This document shows, in pieces, positions 26,479-36,333 of a DNA stretch of 64,000 nt. Below the pieces are notes generated by a model. That model had not been told where the DNA came from, made no database searches, and saw only the letters and a program-made list of their open reading frames with translations. Made by a program: the position numbers and the translations under genes. Each line of letters begins with the position of its first letter. Positions within the stretch are counted from its first letter, which is position 1. This DNA is from Psychrobacter aquaticus CMS 56 (GTDB lineage: Bacteria > Pseudomonadota > Gammaproteobacteria > Pseudomonadales > Moraxellaceae), in contig NZ_AUSW01000030.1 of assembly GCF_000471625.1 (NCBI RefSeq), positions 1-64,000 on the forward strand. Direction: 5' to 3'.

Positions 26479-29328
26479 ATGACTGATAAAAGTACTGATA
26501 CACCAAGCCATGACTATAAAGACACCCTAAACCTTGCCGATACGCCATTTGCGATGCGTGCAAACCTTGCCAAACGTGAGCCTGATTGGTTGGCTGCTTG
26601 GGAAGCCGATGATGTGTACGGTAAAATTCGTCAAGCGCGTGCGGGTGCGACCAAATATATTTTGCACGACGGCCCTCCATACGCCAACGGTCAGATTCAC
26701 TTAGGTCATGCAGTGAATAAAGTCCTAAAAGACATTATCGTTAAGTCAAAAACGCTGTCAGGTTTTGATGCGCCCTATGTACCCGGCTGGGACTGTCATG
26801 GTCTCCCTATCGAACAAAAAGTTGAAGCCAAAGTTGGTAAAGTCGGCCAAAAAGTCTCTGCGACTGAGTTTCGTGGACTTTGCCGTGAGTATGCCAGCAC
26901 ACAGATTGAACTGCAAAAGGCAGACTTTAAGCGTCTAGGCGTGTTTGGCGATTGGGACAATCCTTATCTGACCATGAACTTTCACCAAGAAGCCAACATC
27001 GTACGCGCCCTTGCCAAAATTTATGACAATGGTCATGTGACTCGCGGCATGAAGCCCGTTAACTGGTGCTTGGACTGTAGCTCTGCTTTGGCGGAAGCTG
27101 AGGTCGAATACCAAGATAAAGTATCTGATGCGATTTACGTCAGCTTTGATGTGCTAGACATCGATAAAGTGGCTGCACTGGCTGAGATAAAAGACAACGT
27201 TGCCGCTGTTATCTGGACCACGACGCCTTGGACTCTACCTGCTAACCAAGCCATCTCGTTACATCCTGAGCATCACTATAGTGTGGTGGCGACCGAAAAA
27301 GGCAACTTACTGTTAGCGACTGACTTGGTTGAAACGGCACTGACTGAACTCAAATTGGATAATAAAGGCATCCTTGCGACCGTATCAGGCCGCGAGCTTG
27401 AAGGTCTGCGCGCCCAGCATCCATTGATTGCAGACCGCCAAGTGCCGCTTATCTTAGGCGATCACGTCACCACTGATAGTGGTACTGGTTTGGTACATAC
27501 TGCGCCTGGTCATGGTCTCGACGATTATATCGTTGGCTTAAAATATGATCTGCCTGTTGAAAATCCAGTGAGTGGTACGGGCGTTTATCTAGAGAGCGCA
27601 GCCGTATTTGCGGGTGAGCATATTTATAAGGCCAATCCGAAAATCATCGCGGCCTTACATGAGAATGGTCATTTAATCAGCCACACAAAAATTGAGCACA
27701 GCTATCCACATTGCTGGCGTCATAAGTCGCCTATTATCTTCCGTGCCACGCCGCAGTGGTTTATCAGTATGGAGACCAAAGGATTGCGCGAGCGCGCACT
27801 CGCTGATATCCCTAAAGTCAATTGGACGCCAGCATGGGGGCAAAACCGTATCGAAGCGATGATGACAGGTCGTCCAGATTGGTGTATCTCACGCCAGCGT
27901 ACATGGGGCGTGCCAATCACTTTCTTTACGCATAAAGAAACGGGTGAGCTACATCCAAACACCCTTGAGCTGATGGAAACGGCTGCGCAAAAAATTAATG
28001 AGGGCGGCGTAGAAGCTTGGTTTGATGCCAGCTGTGAAGACTTCTTAGGAAGTGAAGCGGCTGATTACGACAAAGCGACCGACACGCTAGACGTATGGTT
28101 TGACTCAGGTACGACGCACTTTGCCGTACTTGAGCAGCGTGATGAGCTAACCAATCCTGCTGATTTGTATTTGGAAGGCTCAGATCAGCATCGTGGTTGG
28201 TTCCAGACATCCTTACTCACGTCTGAAGCCATGTACGGTCGTCCACCGTTTAAACAAGTATTGACGCACGGTTTTGTGGTCGATGAAAACGGTCGTAAGA
28301 TGAGTAAGTCACTTGGCAATATCATCACCCCGCAAGAAGAGATCAATAAAACGGGCGCAGATATGCTGCGTCTATGGATTGCATCTAGCGATTATCGTTA
28401 TGAGATGAGCGCTGGTAAAGCATCATTTAAAGGTGCAATAGATCAATATCGCCGCATCCGTAATACCTTGCGTTTCTTACTGGCCAATACTGACGACTTT
28501 GATCCAGTAACTGACAGCGTTGATGTTAATGAGTTGGTCAGCCTTGATAAATTTATCATTGAACGTGCGCAAACCGTACAAGGTCATATCATTAGTGCTT
28601 ATGATGACATGGACTTTCACCAAGTCACCCAGCATGTGACGGCGTTTTGTTCGCAGGACTTGGGCAGCTTCTATTTAGACATTATCAAAGATCGTCAGTA
28701 CACCACGCAGGCGGATGGACAGCCGCGTCGCTCTGCGCAGACAGCGATCTATCATATCACTCATGCACTTATTCGCTGGATCACACCGATCTTGTCATTC
28801 ACCGCGCAAGAAGCGTGGGAAGTATTGCATGGTGCTGATAGCTATGTGTTCACTGAAGAATGGTACACATTCCCAACTTTTGAGCTAAGCGCTATTAGCA
28901 ACGATGACTGGCAGCGTATCATGCTGGCTAAAGACATGGTCAATAAAAACATAGAAACCGCACGCGGTGAAAAAATCATCAATGCAAACCTGTCTGCTGA
29001 TGTGAGCCTATATGCTGATGGGGCAATGTATGAAAGCCTAGCCAAGCTGAGTGAAGAGCTGCGTTTTGTACTGATTACCAGTAATGCTACGCTAAAGCCG
29101 ATGAGCGATGCGCCTGCTGATATTACCAAAAAAACAGACGAGCAAACTGGAATCAGTACAGAAGAGCCAGTAGATTTATTAGTGAATGTGAGTGCGGCGA
29201 CGGGTACCAAATGTGTGCGCTGTTGGCACATCCGTGATGACATTGGTAGCAATAGCGCGCACCCTGAGTTATGTGCTCGCTGCGTCACCAACGTCATTGG
29301 TAAGGGTGAGGTGCGTCACTATGCCTAA
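26479..29328 (+). CDS. ileS: Isoleucyl-tRNA synthetase
   Basis: 949 residues; class I synthetase that charges tRNA-Ile. Visible: HIGH motif in [11 protein letters not shown] (about residue 74), the editing (CP1) domain with [21 protein letters not shown] at about 607-611 in [10 protein letters not shown], and a C-terminal zinc site [12 protein letters not shown] with CARC. The ATG at 26479 ([19 protein letters not shown]) aligns with the usual start; a TTG at 26416 would add 21 residues without precedent. It overlaps lspA by 8 nt, so both form an operon as in other gammaproteobacteria. Confidence 0.97.
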   Translation: MTDKSTDTPSHDYKDTLNLADTPFAMRANLAKREPDWLAAWEADDVYGKIRQARAGATKYILHDGPPYANGQIHLGHAVNKVLKDIIVKSKTLSGFDAPYVPGWDCHGLPIEQKVEAKVGKVGQKVSATEFRGLCREYASTQIELQKADFKRLGVFGDWDNPYLTMNFHQEANIVRALAKIYDNGHVTRGMKPVNWCLDCSSALAEAEVEYQDKVSDAIYVSFDVLDIDKVAALAEIKDNVAAVIWTTTPWTLPANQAISLHPEHHYSVVATEKGNLLLATDLVETALTELKLDNKGILATVSGRELEGLRAQHPLIADRQVPLILGDHVTTDSGTGLVHTAPGHGLDDYIVGLKYDLPVENPVSGTGVYLESAAVFAGEHIYKANPKIIAALHENGHLISHTKIEHSYPHCWRHKSPIIFRATPQWFISMETKGLRERALADIPKVNWTPAWGQNRIEAMMTGRPDWCISRQRTWGVPITFFTHKETGELHPNTLELMETAAQKINEGGVEAWFDASCEDFLGSEAADYDKATDTLDVWFDSGTTHFAVLEQRDELTNPADLYLEGSDQHRGWFQTSLLTSEAMYGRPPFKQVLTHGFVVDENGRKMSKSLGNIITPQEEINKTGADMLRLWIASSDYRYEMSAGKASFKGAIDQYRRIRNTLRFLLANTDDFDPVTDSVDVNELVSLDKFIIERAQTVQGHIISAYDDMDFHQVTQHVTAFCSQDLGSFYLDIIKDRQYTTQADGQPRRSAQTAIYHITHALIRWITPILSFTAQEAWEVLHGADSYVFTEEWYTFPTFELSAISNDDWQRIMLAKDMVNKNIETARGEKIINANLSADVSLYADGAMYESLAKLSEELRFVLITSNATLKPMSDAPADITKKTDEQTGISTEEPVDLLVNVSAATGTKCVRCWHIRDDIGSNSAHPELCARCVTNVIGKGEVRHYA

Positions 29329-29956
29329 CTCAACGGATCCATCTGACAACAAGCAGTCGCATACCGAGGTCGATCATTCACCTACGCCTGCTCATGCGAC
29401 TACAGGTAGCTCATCAATCCCTAAAGGTCGGCTGAATAAGACCCCAAAAATTATCGCCAATGGCAGTCGCGCGTTTGTGTGGTATCTGTTGTCACTGGTC
29501 GTGATTGTCATTGACCAGTGGACGAAATGGTTGGCTGAAACCAATCTGACTTTCCATGAGCCAGTGCCAGTGATTGAGCCGTTCCTTAATTGGACACTCG
29601 CCTACAACTATGGCGCGGCTTTTAGCTTTTTGGCAGATGCAGGCGGTTGGCAAAAATGGTTCTTCTCAGGTTTGGCGCTGGTGATGTCTCTGTTTTTAAT
29701 CGTGTATTTGCTCAAAGCGCCGCGCCAAGCCAAATTACTCTCTACTGGTCTGGCTTTGGTGCTTGGCGGTGCCATTGGTAATTTAATCGATCGCTTATTA
29801 CATGGTCATGTGATTGATTTTATCCACGTTCATAATGCCGACGTTTGGCATTACCCGATCTTTAATATCGCTGATATGGGCATCAGTATCGGTGTGGCGT
29901 TGATTGTCATTGATATGCTGTTTTTAGAAAAGAAGCGTGAAGTACCACAGTCATAA
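29321..29956 (+). CDS. lspA: Lipoprotein signal peptidase (SPase II)
   Basis: 211 residues; inner-membrane aspartyl protease that cleaves prolipoproteins. An unusually long polar N-terminal tail of about 45 residues precedes the first membrane segment ([18 protein letters not shown]). The two catalytic aspartates are in [10 protein letters not shown] and [11 protein letters not shown]. Four membrane segments in total. The start at 29321 lies inside the last codons of ileS (8-nt overlap), giving translational coupling. Several lipoproteins in this window would be its substrates. A terminator follows. Confidence 0.96.
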   Translation: MPNSTDPSDNKQSHTEVDHSPTPAHATTGSSSIPKGRLNKTPKIIANGSRAFVWYLLSLVVIVIDQWTKWLAETNLTFHEPVPVIEPFLNWTLAYNYGAAFSFLADAGGWQKWFFSGLALVMSLFLIVYLLKAPRQAKLLSTGLALVLGGAIGNLIDRLLHGHVIDFIHVHNADVWHYPIFNIADMGISIGVALIVIDMLFLEKKREVPQS

Positions 29957-29973
29957 CGTTAGATAATTTTATA

Positions 29974-30014
29974 AAAAAGAAGGCGGGTTACGTATCAGTA
30001 ATCCGCCTTCTTTT
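29974..30014. terminator. Terminator after lspA
   Basis: AAAAGAAGGCGGGTTAC pairs with GTAATCCGCCTTCTTTT (one G-T pair); stable stem followed by a short T-run. Confidence 0.9.
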
Positions 30015-30029
30015 GTCTATTATTTTTTA

Positions 30030-30157
30030 TTCAATTCTAAATAAAACAGAACCATTATACTCCAACACTGAACTGGTATAATTTTTTCTGGCTTGCTGTA
30101 ACGTTACTACCAGAGGCTACGAAAAATTCATTCTTTTATACTAAACTCACTATAGCG
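30030..30157 (+). repeat. Dispersed intergenic repeat, family A, copy 3
   Basis: Left ATTCTAAATAAAAC, core ATTTTTTCTGGCTTGCTGT, then AGAGGCTACGAAAAATTC and right end TTTTATACTAAACTCACTAT. A more diverged copy, between the convergent lspA and CSD-DUF1294 genes. Confidence 0.78.
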
Positions 30158-30171
30158 TATTGCTGTTATGC

Positions 30172-30843
30172 TTATATCAGCCCTGATAATAAATTGACCA
30201 ACGTCTCCAACCCACCACCTGCCAATAAAAACAACAACCCTGCCATGTTAATCACGACGGTCAAATAATACGCCACCCGAAACTCAGGTTTTTGTGATTT
30301 GTGCCGCAGATACGTCTGTGCGACCATTGCCCCGACCCAGCCGCCAAGCGCGCTAAGCACGTGCAGCGTGGACTCAGGCGTACGCCAATCACCACTTTCG
30401 GCAGCCGCTTTGTCTTTGGCATACATCCCATAGGTTATAATTCCTAGCGCGGCATACCAGCCTACCACCAGCCAGCTCAGCTTATGAGTTGCCGCCAATA
30501 AAAGTAACACGCCATAAAAGCCAATACCAAGGAACAACCGCTTTTTTTGTCCATCTTCAAAGTCCGCTTGGGCGCTACGCTTGGCATTACGCTGACGAAT
30601 TTGCTGATTCTTTTGTGCCATTTTTTGCTGCACAAATCCCAGCTCTTGTACCTCTTTTGCCTGCTTGCGGCCTTGGCTGTCTTGCCCAAGCGTAAAAACC
30701 ACTTGCTCACCAACCTCAGGGCGACGGCGCGCTTTAAACTCGTTGATATGAAAGAAAACCGACTCGCCACTCTGCATTTCGATAAAACCAAAGCCTTTGT
30801 CATCTTGCCATTTTTGAACGTGGCCTTGTTGTTTGTTTGCCAT
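30172..30843 (-). CDS. Cold-shock domain fused to DUF1294 membrane domain
   Basis: 223 residues. Residues 1-68 are a cold-shock (CSD) OB-fold: HVQKWQDDKGFGFIEMQSGE and VFFHINEF carry the RNP1/RNP2-like nucleic-acid-binding aromatics. A basic, glutamine-rich helix follows, then a DUF1294 membrane domain of four hydrophobic segments with YAKDKAAAESGDWRTPES and GGWVGAMVAQTYLRHKSQKP, the family signature. It is a known architecture; it would place a nucleic-acid-binding domain at the inner membrane. Function not established. Minus strand, convergent with lspA; interrupts the usual ileS-lspA-fkpB order. Confidence 0.92.
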   Translation of the reverse strand: MANKQQGHVQKWQDDKGFGFIEMQSGESVFFHINEFKARRRPEVGEQVVFTLGQDSQGRKQAKEVQELGFVQQKMAQKNQQIRQRNAKRSAQADFEDGQKKRLFLGIGFYGVLLLLAATHKLSWLVVGWYAALGIITYGMYAKDKAAAESGDWRTPESTLHVLSALGGWVGAMVAQTYLRHKSQKPEFRVAYYLTVVINMAGLLFLLAGGGLETLVNLLSGLI

Positions 30844-30905
30844 ATCTACCTACTTTTTTATCATTGGTGACTGTCATGGATAGTATATCTTGTTAACTAA
30901 TTCAT

Positions 30906-30938
30906 AAAAAAAGCCAAGAGCAAACTCTCAGCTTTTTT
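30906..30938. terminator. Terminator of the small lipoprotein gene
   Basis: AAAAAAGC and AGAG pair with CTCT and GCTTTTTT around CAAA, with single-base bulges; on the minus strand 48 nt after the 30987 stop. Confidence 0.75.
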
Positions 30939-30986
30939 GGATCAGATATGAAAGCGTTTTAGACACTTATCATTAAAACAAAGGCA

Positions 30987-31304
30987 TTAACGGCACTTCT
31001 TTTGTGCATATAGATTAGTCAAATTGGCACGGCGTTCTTTTGCAGCTTCAATAGCTTCTTCTGTATTAGAGTAAGTACCAATCAATGCCGGCCAGAACAA
31101 TACTGCGGCGGCTACATTTTTGCCAGTAACTTTACGCTCAGCACGAGCATCTTTTTCAAATTGTTCAGCTTCTTCAATTTCACTAAGAATTTGTGTGCAT
31201 GACAAATTGACGTCACTTACTTTTTTAGTTTGCACGACATGTGGAGTCGCACAACCTTGTGCCAATAATGCAAATACACCAATTACTAAAATCGTCTTTT
31301 TCAT
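30987..31304 (-). CDS. Small lipoprotein of unknown function
   Basis: 105 residues. The N-terminus MKKTILVIGVFALLAQGCAT is a clear type II signal with lipobox AQGC. The mature part has two more cysteines (LSCTQIL and a terminal KKCR) and a charged helical region EIEEAEQFEKDARAERK, then a hydrophobic stretch AAAVLFWPALIGTYS and a second helix EAAKERRANLTNLYAQ. This helix-glycine-hydrophobic-helix layout recurs in small envelope lipoproteins of relatives, but I cannot name a function. Transcribed alone, divergent from fkpB. Confidence 0.8.
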   Translation of the reverse strand: MKKTILVIGVFALLAQGCATPHVVQTKKVSDVNLSCTQILSEIEEAEQFEKDARAERKVTGKNVAAAVLFWPALIGTYSNTEEAIEAAKERRANLTNLYAQKKCR

Positions 31305-31489
31305 AGTTATCTCAAAGTTGTTAAATGAAAGTTAGTAGACAGAAGTCGTTTTATTAACGAATCGAAAACACTTATATACAATATAGAAATATAAGTCAAC
31401 TTAAATTTACCTTTGACGACCACAATTAAAATTTTGCTGAGCATTTAAATATCATATATCTACGTTTTTACACTGTCCTAATGATATAG

Positions 31490-31524
31490 CAGTATGTTGC
31501 ATACTGACTATGCTAGACTATTTA
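31490..31524 (+). promoter_or_regulatory. Possible fkpB promoter with overlapping palindrome
   Basis: TTGCAT (31497-31502) and TATTTA (31519-31524) with a 16-nt spacer, 65 nt before the fkpB start. A perfect inverted repeat CAGTATG-TTG-CATACTG (31490-31506) covers the -35 element and could be an operator. Confidence 0.4.
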
Positions 31525-31588
31525 TCTGCTATAAAAACAGCTGCTCATAATGATTCATTGACCATAATTTATAAAAGAAACGACAACT

Positions 31589-32086
31589 ATGACCGACTCG
31601 CAATTTATCACTCCTAATGAAGACATACGTATCACTTACGGCAGCCTTGTAAAGCTGCATTTTGAGGTATCGCTAGAAAATGGCACAATGATTGACTCTA
31701 CTTTTAGTCGCGATGCACCAGTGACATTGACGATTGGTGACGAGAGTCTGTTACCGGGCTTTGAGCAGGTACTGATGAATCTGCGCGCAGGTGACACTCG
31801 TACCGCCCACCTCGAACCAGAGCAAGCCTTTGGCGAATGGAATCCTGATAATGTCCAACACTTTAGCCGCACCCAGTTTGCGCTTATCGCTGACAATCCT
31901 GAAATAGGCATAATGGTTGAGTTTGAAGACAAAGGCAAAAACACTTTGCCTGGAACTATTAGCGCAATCGATGACGACGAAATTGAGGTAGATTTTAACC
32001 ATCCGCTTGCTGGACAATCCGTACTATTTAAAGTGAAAGTTTTTAAAGTGACCCCGCCTGGCGTTACTGGTATACAGTTAATGTAA
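31589..32086 (+). CDS. fkpB: FKBP-type peptidyl-prolyl isomerase, SlpA type
   Basis: 165 residues. FKBP fold with an inserted IF domain, as in SlpA/FkpB: YGSLVKLHFEVSLENGTMID at the start, LPGFEQVLMNLRAGDTRTAH, then the flap insertion with FGEWNPDNVQ, and the return strand FNHPLAGQSVLFKVKV. It catalyses proline isomerisation and acts as a chaperone in the cytoplasm. In many gammaproteobacteria it follows lspA directly and precedes ispH; here two minus-strand genes separate it from lspA and tas takes the place of ispH. Confidence 0.93.
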   Translation: MTDSQFITPNEDIRITYGSLVKLHFEVSLENGTMIDSTFSRDAPVTLTIGDESLLPGFEQVLMNLRAGDTRTAHLEPEQAFGEWNPDNVQHFSRTQFALIADNPEIGIMVEFEDKGKNTLPGTISAIDDDEIEVDFNHPLAGQSVLFKVKVFKVTPPGVTGIQLM

Positions 32087-32144
32087 ACGCCCAATCGTAA
32101 TAAAAGTAATTTTAAATAAAAACAAAGTCAAAAAGGACACTCGC

Positions 32145-33185
32145 ATGCAATATGAAATACTGCCACAACTCAATGAAAAGGTTTCTAAAATTTGCCTTGG
32201 GACGATGACATGGGGACAGCAAAATACAGAATCTCAAGCACATGAGCAAATGGACATGGCACTCAGTGAAGGCGTGAACTTTTGGGATACCGCTGAGATG
32301 TATCCGTCGCCACCAGATAAAGACAAGCAAGGCGCTACCGAACGCTTCATGGGCACATGGTTTCATAAAACCAAACAGCGTGACAAAGTTATTCTTGCCA
32401 GCAAAATTTCACCGATGGATTTTTTACGGGATGGTCAGACACGGTTTAACGCTGAACATATCAGCGGTGCGATTGATGGCAATCTAGAGCGTTTACAGAC
32501 CGATTATATTGATATTTACCAGCTACATTGGCCTGAACGTCAGACTAACTTTTTCGGTCAGCGCGGTTATACTGAAACGATGGCAGCACAGTCGCTGGAC
32601 GATTTAACGCCCTTTTTAGAAACTATTCAAGCGTTAAATGATGAGATAAAAAAAGGCCGTATTCGTGCCTATGGCTTGTCAAATGATACCGCTTGGGGTC
32701 TGATGCGCTACCTTTGGGAGGCGGACAAAAATGGCTTAATCGCACCTCTTACCGTCCAAAATCCTTATAGCTTACTGAACCGTCTATACGAAGTGGGCAT
32801 GGCAGAGATGGCACATCGTGAAAACGTTGGCCTGCTCGCTTATTCACCGCTTGGATTTGGTGTATTATCTGGCAAATATCTCGATGGCAAACGTCCTACT
32901 GGCGCGCGTCTCACGATGTATGATCGCTTCGCCCGTTATACCAATGAGCAAGCTGTATCAGCCACCGAACAATACGCCAAAATCGCAGCTGATGCAGGTT
33001 TGGACATGGCGCAGATGGCATTGGCCTTTGTCAATACGCGTCCGTTTGTCACCAGTAACATCATTGGCGCGACGACGACTGAGCAGCTTAAATCCAATAT
33101 CGATAGCATCAACGTACAACTAACTGCAGATGTATTAGAGGCGATTGAAGCAGTACATACACAGTATCCCAATCCGTCACCTTAG
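32145..33185 (+). CDS. tas: Aldo/keto reductase, Tas-like
   Basis: 346 residues; NADPH-dependent TIM-barrel oxidoreductase of the Tas branch. The start MQYEILPQLNEKVSKICLGT and CLGTMTWGQQNTESQAHEQM are Tas-like. Catalytic tetrad positions are visible: Asp and Tyr in FWDTAEMY, Lys in ILASKIS and His in YQLHWPER. NADP-binding C-terminal part has AYSPLGFGVLSGKYL and NIIGATTTEQLKSN. Natural substrate unknown. AAAAGGACA precedes the ATG. Only 58 nt after fkpB, so likely co-transcribed with it. Confidence 0.92.
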   Translation: MQYEILPQLNEKVSKICLGTMTWGQQNTESQAHEQMDMALSEGVNFWDTAEMYPSPPDKDKQGATERFMGTWFHKTKQRDKVILASKISPMDFLRDGQTRFNAEHISGAIDGNLERLQTDYIDIYQLHWPERQTNFFGQRGYTETMAAQSLDDLTPFLETIQALNDEIKKGRIRAYGLSNDTAWGLMRYLWEADKNGLIAPLTVQNPYSLLNRLYEVGMAEMAHRENVGLLAYSPLGFGVLSGKYLDGKRPTGARLTMYDRFARYTNEQAVSATEQYAKIAADAGLDMAQMALAFVNTRPFVTSNIIGATTTEQLKSNIDSINVQLTADVLEAIEAVHTQYPNPSP

Positions 33186-33193
33186 GTTGATAT

Positions 33194-33330
33194 ATATAGT
33201 CGATACCAAATAAAATGGATACACGATATTATGACGCGAGACTGGCACAAATTTTTCTTGCTTGCTGTGCCTACGCCGATAGAGGCTACAAAAAATTTAT
33301 CCCAGTCTCGCCGACTCTTTTTTGTACCAG
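33194..33330 (+). repeat. Dispersed intergenic repeat, family A, copy 4
   Basis: Left TATAGTCGATACCAAATAAA, core AATTTTTCTTGCTTGCTGTG, then AGAGGCTACAAAAAATTTAT and CCCAGTCTCGCCGACT. Arms GCGAGACTGG and CCAGTCTCGC are perfectly complementary (10 bp). Between convergent tas and the acyltransferase gene. Its right end may extend to the ATTGAATATAGT near 33392. Confidence 0.85.
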
Positions 33331-33408
33331 CATGACTCATAAAAGTTATGCTAGTAGAATACAATTGACATATGCACCATCTTTATGCTGATTGAATATA
33401 GTAAAAAC

Positions 33409-33457
33409 AAAAAGGCGCAAATCGCTAGCATTATCATTGCGATTTGCGCCTTTTTTT
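33409..33457. terminator. Strong terminator between convergent tas and acyltransferase genes
   Basis: AAAAAGGCGCAAATCGC (33409-33425) pairs perfectly with GCGATTTGCGCCTTTTT (33439-33455); 17-bp stem flanked by A- and T-runs. Confidence 0.93.
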
Positions 33458-33489
33458 ATGTCTATTTACATTTTAATTTACATAAAACT

Positions 33490-34290
33490 TTATGCTTTTG
33501 GAGTTGTTGTTAACACTCGTGCATGCAGTTCGGCCAGACCTTCTTGCATACGGGCTTGTAATAAATTGGTCAGCGCACTTTTATTCAAACCTTTGGGATC
33601 TATCGGCTCAAGTGGTAATACATAGGCGGTGACATCTTTACTATCGAGCACTTTTTTTAGGCTCTCTTTCATCGTAAGCTTGCCGTAATATGGCAACGCT
33701 TCACTTAGCGTGCCGTCTTTATTGACATAAGCAATAACCAGCGGGCGAACAGGTACATCAGCATCTATGGCTGCTTGTAACAGTGTGCCATGAATACGCT
33801 TGATTTTTTTGCCGTCGGTCGTAGTGGCCTCTGGAAAAAATATCACCGAAAACCCTTCGGTTAAAAAGCTGGCAATTTGTGTTGCAACCGAGCCTGCATC
33901 GCCGGAGCCACGTTCAATAAAGACCGTGCCTGCGGCCTGAGCCAATTTACCAAATATCGGCCACTCCCCAATTTCCGCTTTAGATAAGAAAAAAGCAGGG
34001 CTGAGCGTACCGACCACAGGAATATCCATCCATGACACATGGTTAGATACCCATAGACCATGATGCTGCTGTACTGGCTCAATGGCGACGACTTTTACGC
34101 CGAAAGAGCCTGCCATTTTGCGACAAAAGGTTTGGATATAGCGAGGCAAGGTTTCGCGCGGCGGCTGTCTAAATGCGCCAATACGTTGGGCAGCGCGCAT
34201 GCCACCAGCGATCGTCGTGGTCATGCCAGCAATTTGTCTGCCGCGACCCAATTGCCGTTTGAGTGAAAAGCCTGACTTAGATTGGCTCAT
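33490..34290 (-). CDS. 1-acylglycerol-phosphate acyltransferase (PlsC family)
   Basis: 266 residues. The HX4D catalytic motif is seen in WVSNHVSWMDIPVVG and the substrate-binding motifs in KAEIGEWPIFGKLAQAAGTV, FIERGSG and FFPEATTTDGKKI. These define PlsC-type acyltransferases, which add an acyl chain to lysophosphatidic acid or a related lysolipid at the inner membrane. Paralogues differ in substrate, so plsC itself is not claimed. The start (MSQSKSGFSLKRQ) is basic and lies at 34290; downstream is the strong shared terminator. Confidence 0.92.
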   Translation of the reverse strand: MSQSKSGFSLKRQLGRGRQIAGMTTTIAGGMRAAQRIGAFRQPPRETLPRYIQTFCRKMAGSFGVKVVAIEPVQQHHGLWVSNHVSWMDIPVVGTLSPAFFLSKAEIGEWPIFGKLAQAAGTVFIERGSGDAGSVATQIASFLTEGFSVIFFPEATTTDGKKIKRIHGTLLQAAIDADVPVRPLVIAYVNKDGTLSEALPYYGKLTMKESLKKVLDSKDVTAYVLPLEPIDPKGLNKSALTNLLQARMQEGLAELHARVLTTTPKA

Positions 34291-34653
34291 CTGTGTCCCT
34301 CGTGGTTAAAAAACGTATGATTATATATCGTAAACAAGCGCTGTGAGTATAACAAAATTCATCGAGTCAGTGACGATTTGTGCACTGGATTATAAATCGC
34401 TTTTATTAATGTTCGAGTCTATTAGGGCCATTTTTTTAACGACAAAACATTTCATCATTAACGTTGTAACATAAAATCATCAATAATCATGCTAATACGC
34501 TTTAATATCAAGTGATAAGACCACATATAAATGGTTATCTGAACGTTGCGTTAGCACTGAACTTAATGAGATTAAATATTTATTTAATAGCACTCTACCT
34601 TTAAGTACTGGCCTCGTAGCGATTTATTTACTTTATTGAATAGGTGATACTCT
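34291..34653. other. Divergent region between acyltransferase gene and hflX
   Basis: AT-rich; must hold promoters both ways. No hfq gene precedes hflX here, unlike in enterobacteria. No gene or repeat seen. Confidence 0.55.
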
Positions 34654-36120
34654 TTGGATTATTTTGAAAGACATGAAGGTGGCGAACGCGCCATTATAGT
34701 ACATTTAGACATCCGCCATATTCAAGATCCTGATGATCTTGGTGAGTTTGAACTGCTGGCCGATTCAGCAGGGGCTGATCGTTTGGCGCTGGTTACTGGC
34801 TCACGCCAAAGACCGGATGCCAAATACTTCGTTGGTAGCGGTAAAGCAGAAGAAATTGCAGAATTGGTACGCGAACATGATGCGGATATTGTCCTGTTTA
34901 ACCACAGCTTATCGCCTTCGCAAGAGCGTAATATTGAAGCATTAGTGAAATGCCGTGTACTTGACCGCACGGGTTTGATTTTGGATATTTTTGCTCAGCG
35001 TGCGCGTACCTACGAAGGTAAGTTGCAAGTAGAATTGGCACAGCTGAATCATTTATCGACGCGTTTGGTACGTGGTTGGACGCATTTGGAACGTCAAAAA
35101 GGTGGTATTGGTCTACGTGGGCCTGGTGAAACCCAGCTTGAGACGGATCGTCGCTTGCTACAAGTGCGAGTCATGCAGCTCAAAAGTAGAATCGAGAAAG
35201 TCAGACAAACACGTGCGCAAGGTCGAGCTCGCCGTCAAAAATCAGATGTACCGACTATTTCACTTGTGGGTTATACCAATGCTGGTAAGTCTACCTTGTT
35301 TAATCGTTTGGTCGATGAAAACATTTATGCGGCCGACAAACTGTTTGCGACGCTAGACCCAACGTTACGCCGTTTAGACTGGCAAGGTGTGGGACGTGTG
35401 GTATTGGTCGATACGGTCGGTTTTGTCCGTCATCTACCACATGAATTGGTTGAATCTTTTCACGCAACACTTGAGGAGACACTAGAAGCCGATTTACTAT
35501 TACACGTTATTGACTCATCGAGTGAAGACATGCATGAGCAAATTCAAGCGGTGAAAGATGTCTTAGCCGAAATTGACAATGACGTTCCAGTGCTCAATGT
35601 TTATAATAAGATTGATTTGACCGATGAGCCTGCACGTATCGGTTATGCCAGCGAAGGTCAACCCAATCGTGTCTATGTTTCTTCTAGAGAAAACTTAGGC
35701 ATGGAAGAATTGTCATTGGCTGTGCAGCAGTTACTGACTGGTACACTGACTACCTTTAATTTGACACTACCTTATAACGCAGGACAGTTAAAAAATGCTT
35801 TGTATGAGCTCGGCGTTATTCAAGAAGAAAGCTATGACGACAATGGTCATGAATGCTTAACCATTCGGTTGCCAAGCGACCGATTAAGACAACTGCTCGG
35901 CCAAGCGGACTTAAAGCCTGTAGATGTCTTGCCATTAGCACAAGCCACGCTACTGATGCCAGTACTTGAAGAATTCGAGCAGCCTGATCACGATGAAGAG
36001 CAAACGCTGACTGAAGCAGAAGAAAAAGCGTTTGATGAATTTGATGCGTTAAATGCAGTATCAACCGATTCAGAGCCGTCAGCCGCGAAAGAATCCCACG
36101 TTTCTGATTCACAGATTTAA
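34654..36120 (+). CDS. hflX: Ribosome-splitting GTPase HflX
   Basis: 488 residues. N-terminal HflX domain with AIIVHLDI, KYFVGSGKAEEIAELV and FNHSLSPSQERNIE, then a coiled-coil RQKGGIGLRGPGETQLETDR and the G domain LVGYTNAGKSTLFNRL, DTVGFVRHLPHELVESFH and NKIDL. HflX splits stalled 70S ribosomes under stress. The start is TTG at 34654, supported by AGGTGA 6 nt upstream and by the family start MDYFERHEGGE. The C-terminal tail is an acidic EAEEKAFDEFD extension. Terminator after the stop. Confidence 0.96.
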   Translation: MDYFERHEGGERAIIVHLDIRHIQDPDDLGEFELLADSAGADRLALVTGSRQRPDAKYFVGSGKAEEIAELVREHDADIVLFNHSLSPSQERNIEALVKCRVLDRTGLILDIFAQRARTYEGKLQVELAQLNHLSTRLVRGWTHLERQKGGIGLRGPGETQLETDRRLLQVRVMQLKSRIEKVRQTRAQGRARRQKSDVPTISLVGYTNAGKSTLFNRLVDENIYAADKLFATLDPTLRRLDWQGVGRVVLVDTVGFVRHLPHELVESFHATLEETLEADLLLHVIDSSSEDMHEQIQAVKDVLAEIDNDVPVLNVYNKIDLTDEPARIGYASEGQPNRVYVSSRENLGMEELSLAVQQLLTGTLTTFNLTLPYNAGQLKNALYELGVIQEESYDDNGHECLTIRLPSDRLRQLLGQADLKPVDVLPLAQATLLMPVLEEFEQPDHDEEQTLTEAEEKAFDEFDALNAVSTDSEPSAAKESHVSDSQI

Positions 36121-36158
36121 ATAGGCAGCTACTTAAAGTAGCCTTATAAGTCATCAAT

Positions 36159-36187
36159 AGACGGTATCAATCGATATCGTCTTTTTT
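36159..36187 (+). terminator. Terminator after hflX
   Basis: AGACGGTATC pairs with GATATCGTCT (one G-T pair) around AATC, followed by a T-run. Confidence 0.85.
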
Positions 36188-36333
36188 TGTATGGTATATT
36201 TTATTAGTCTGTTTGCGCTCTATATAATCGCTTATGGTATGTTCCATAAATATTAATTTATAGGACATCATTAGCAGCCTATGATTGCTTATCATGTAGC
36301 TGCCCTATCTCCCTGACTTGGCCAAAACTTCTT

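Noticed and set aside
28842..29297. 151-codon minus-strand frame over the ileS end
   Set aside because: Antisense shadow of the ileS zinc-finger region.
31636..32094. 152-codon minus-strand frame over fkpB
   Set aside because: Antisense shadow of a well-supported FKBP gene; no recognisable domain.
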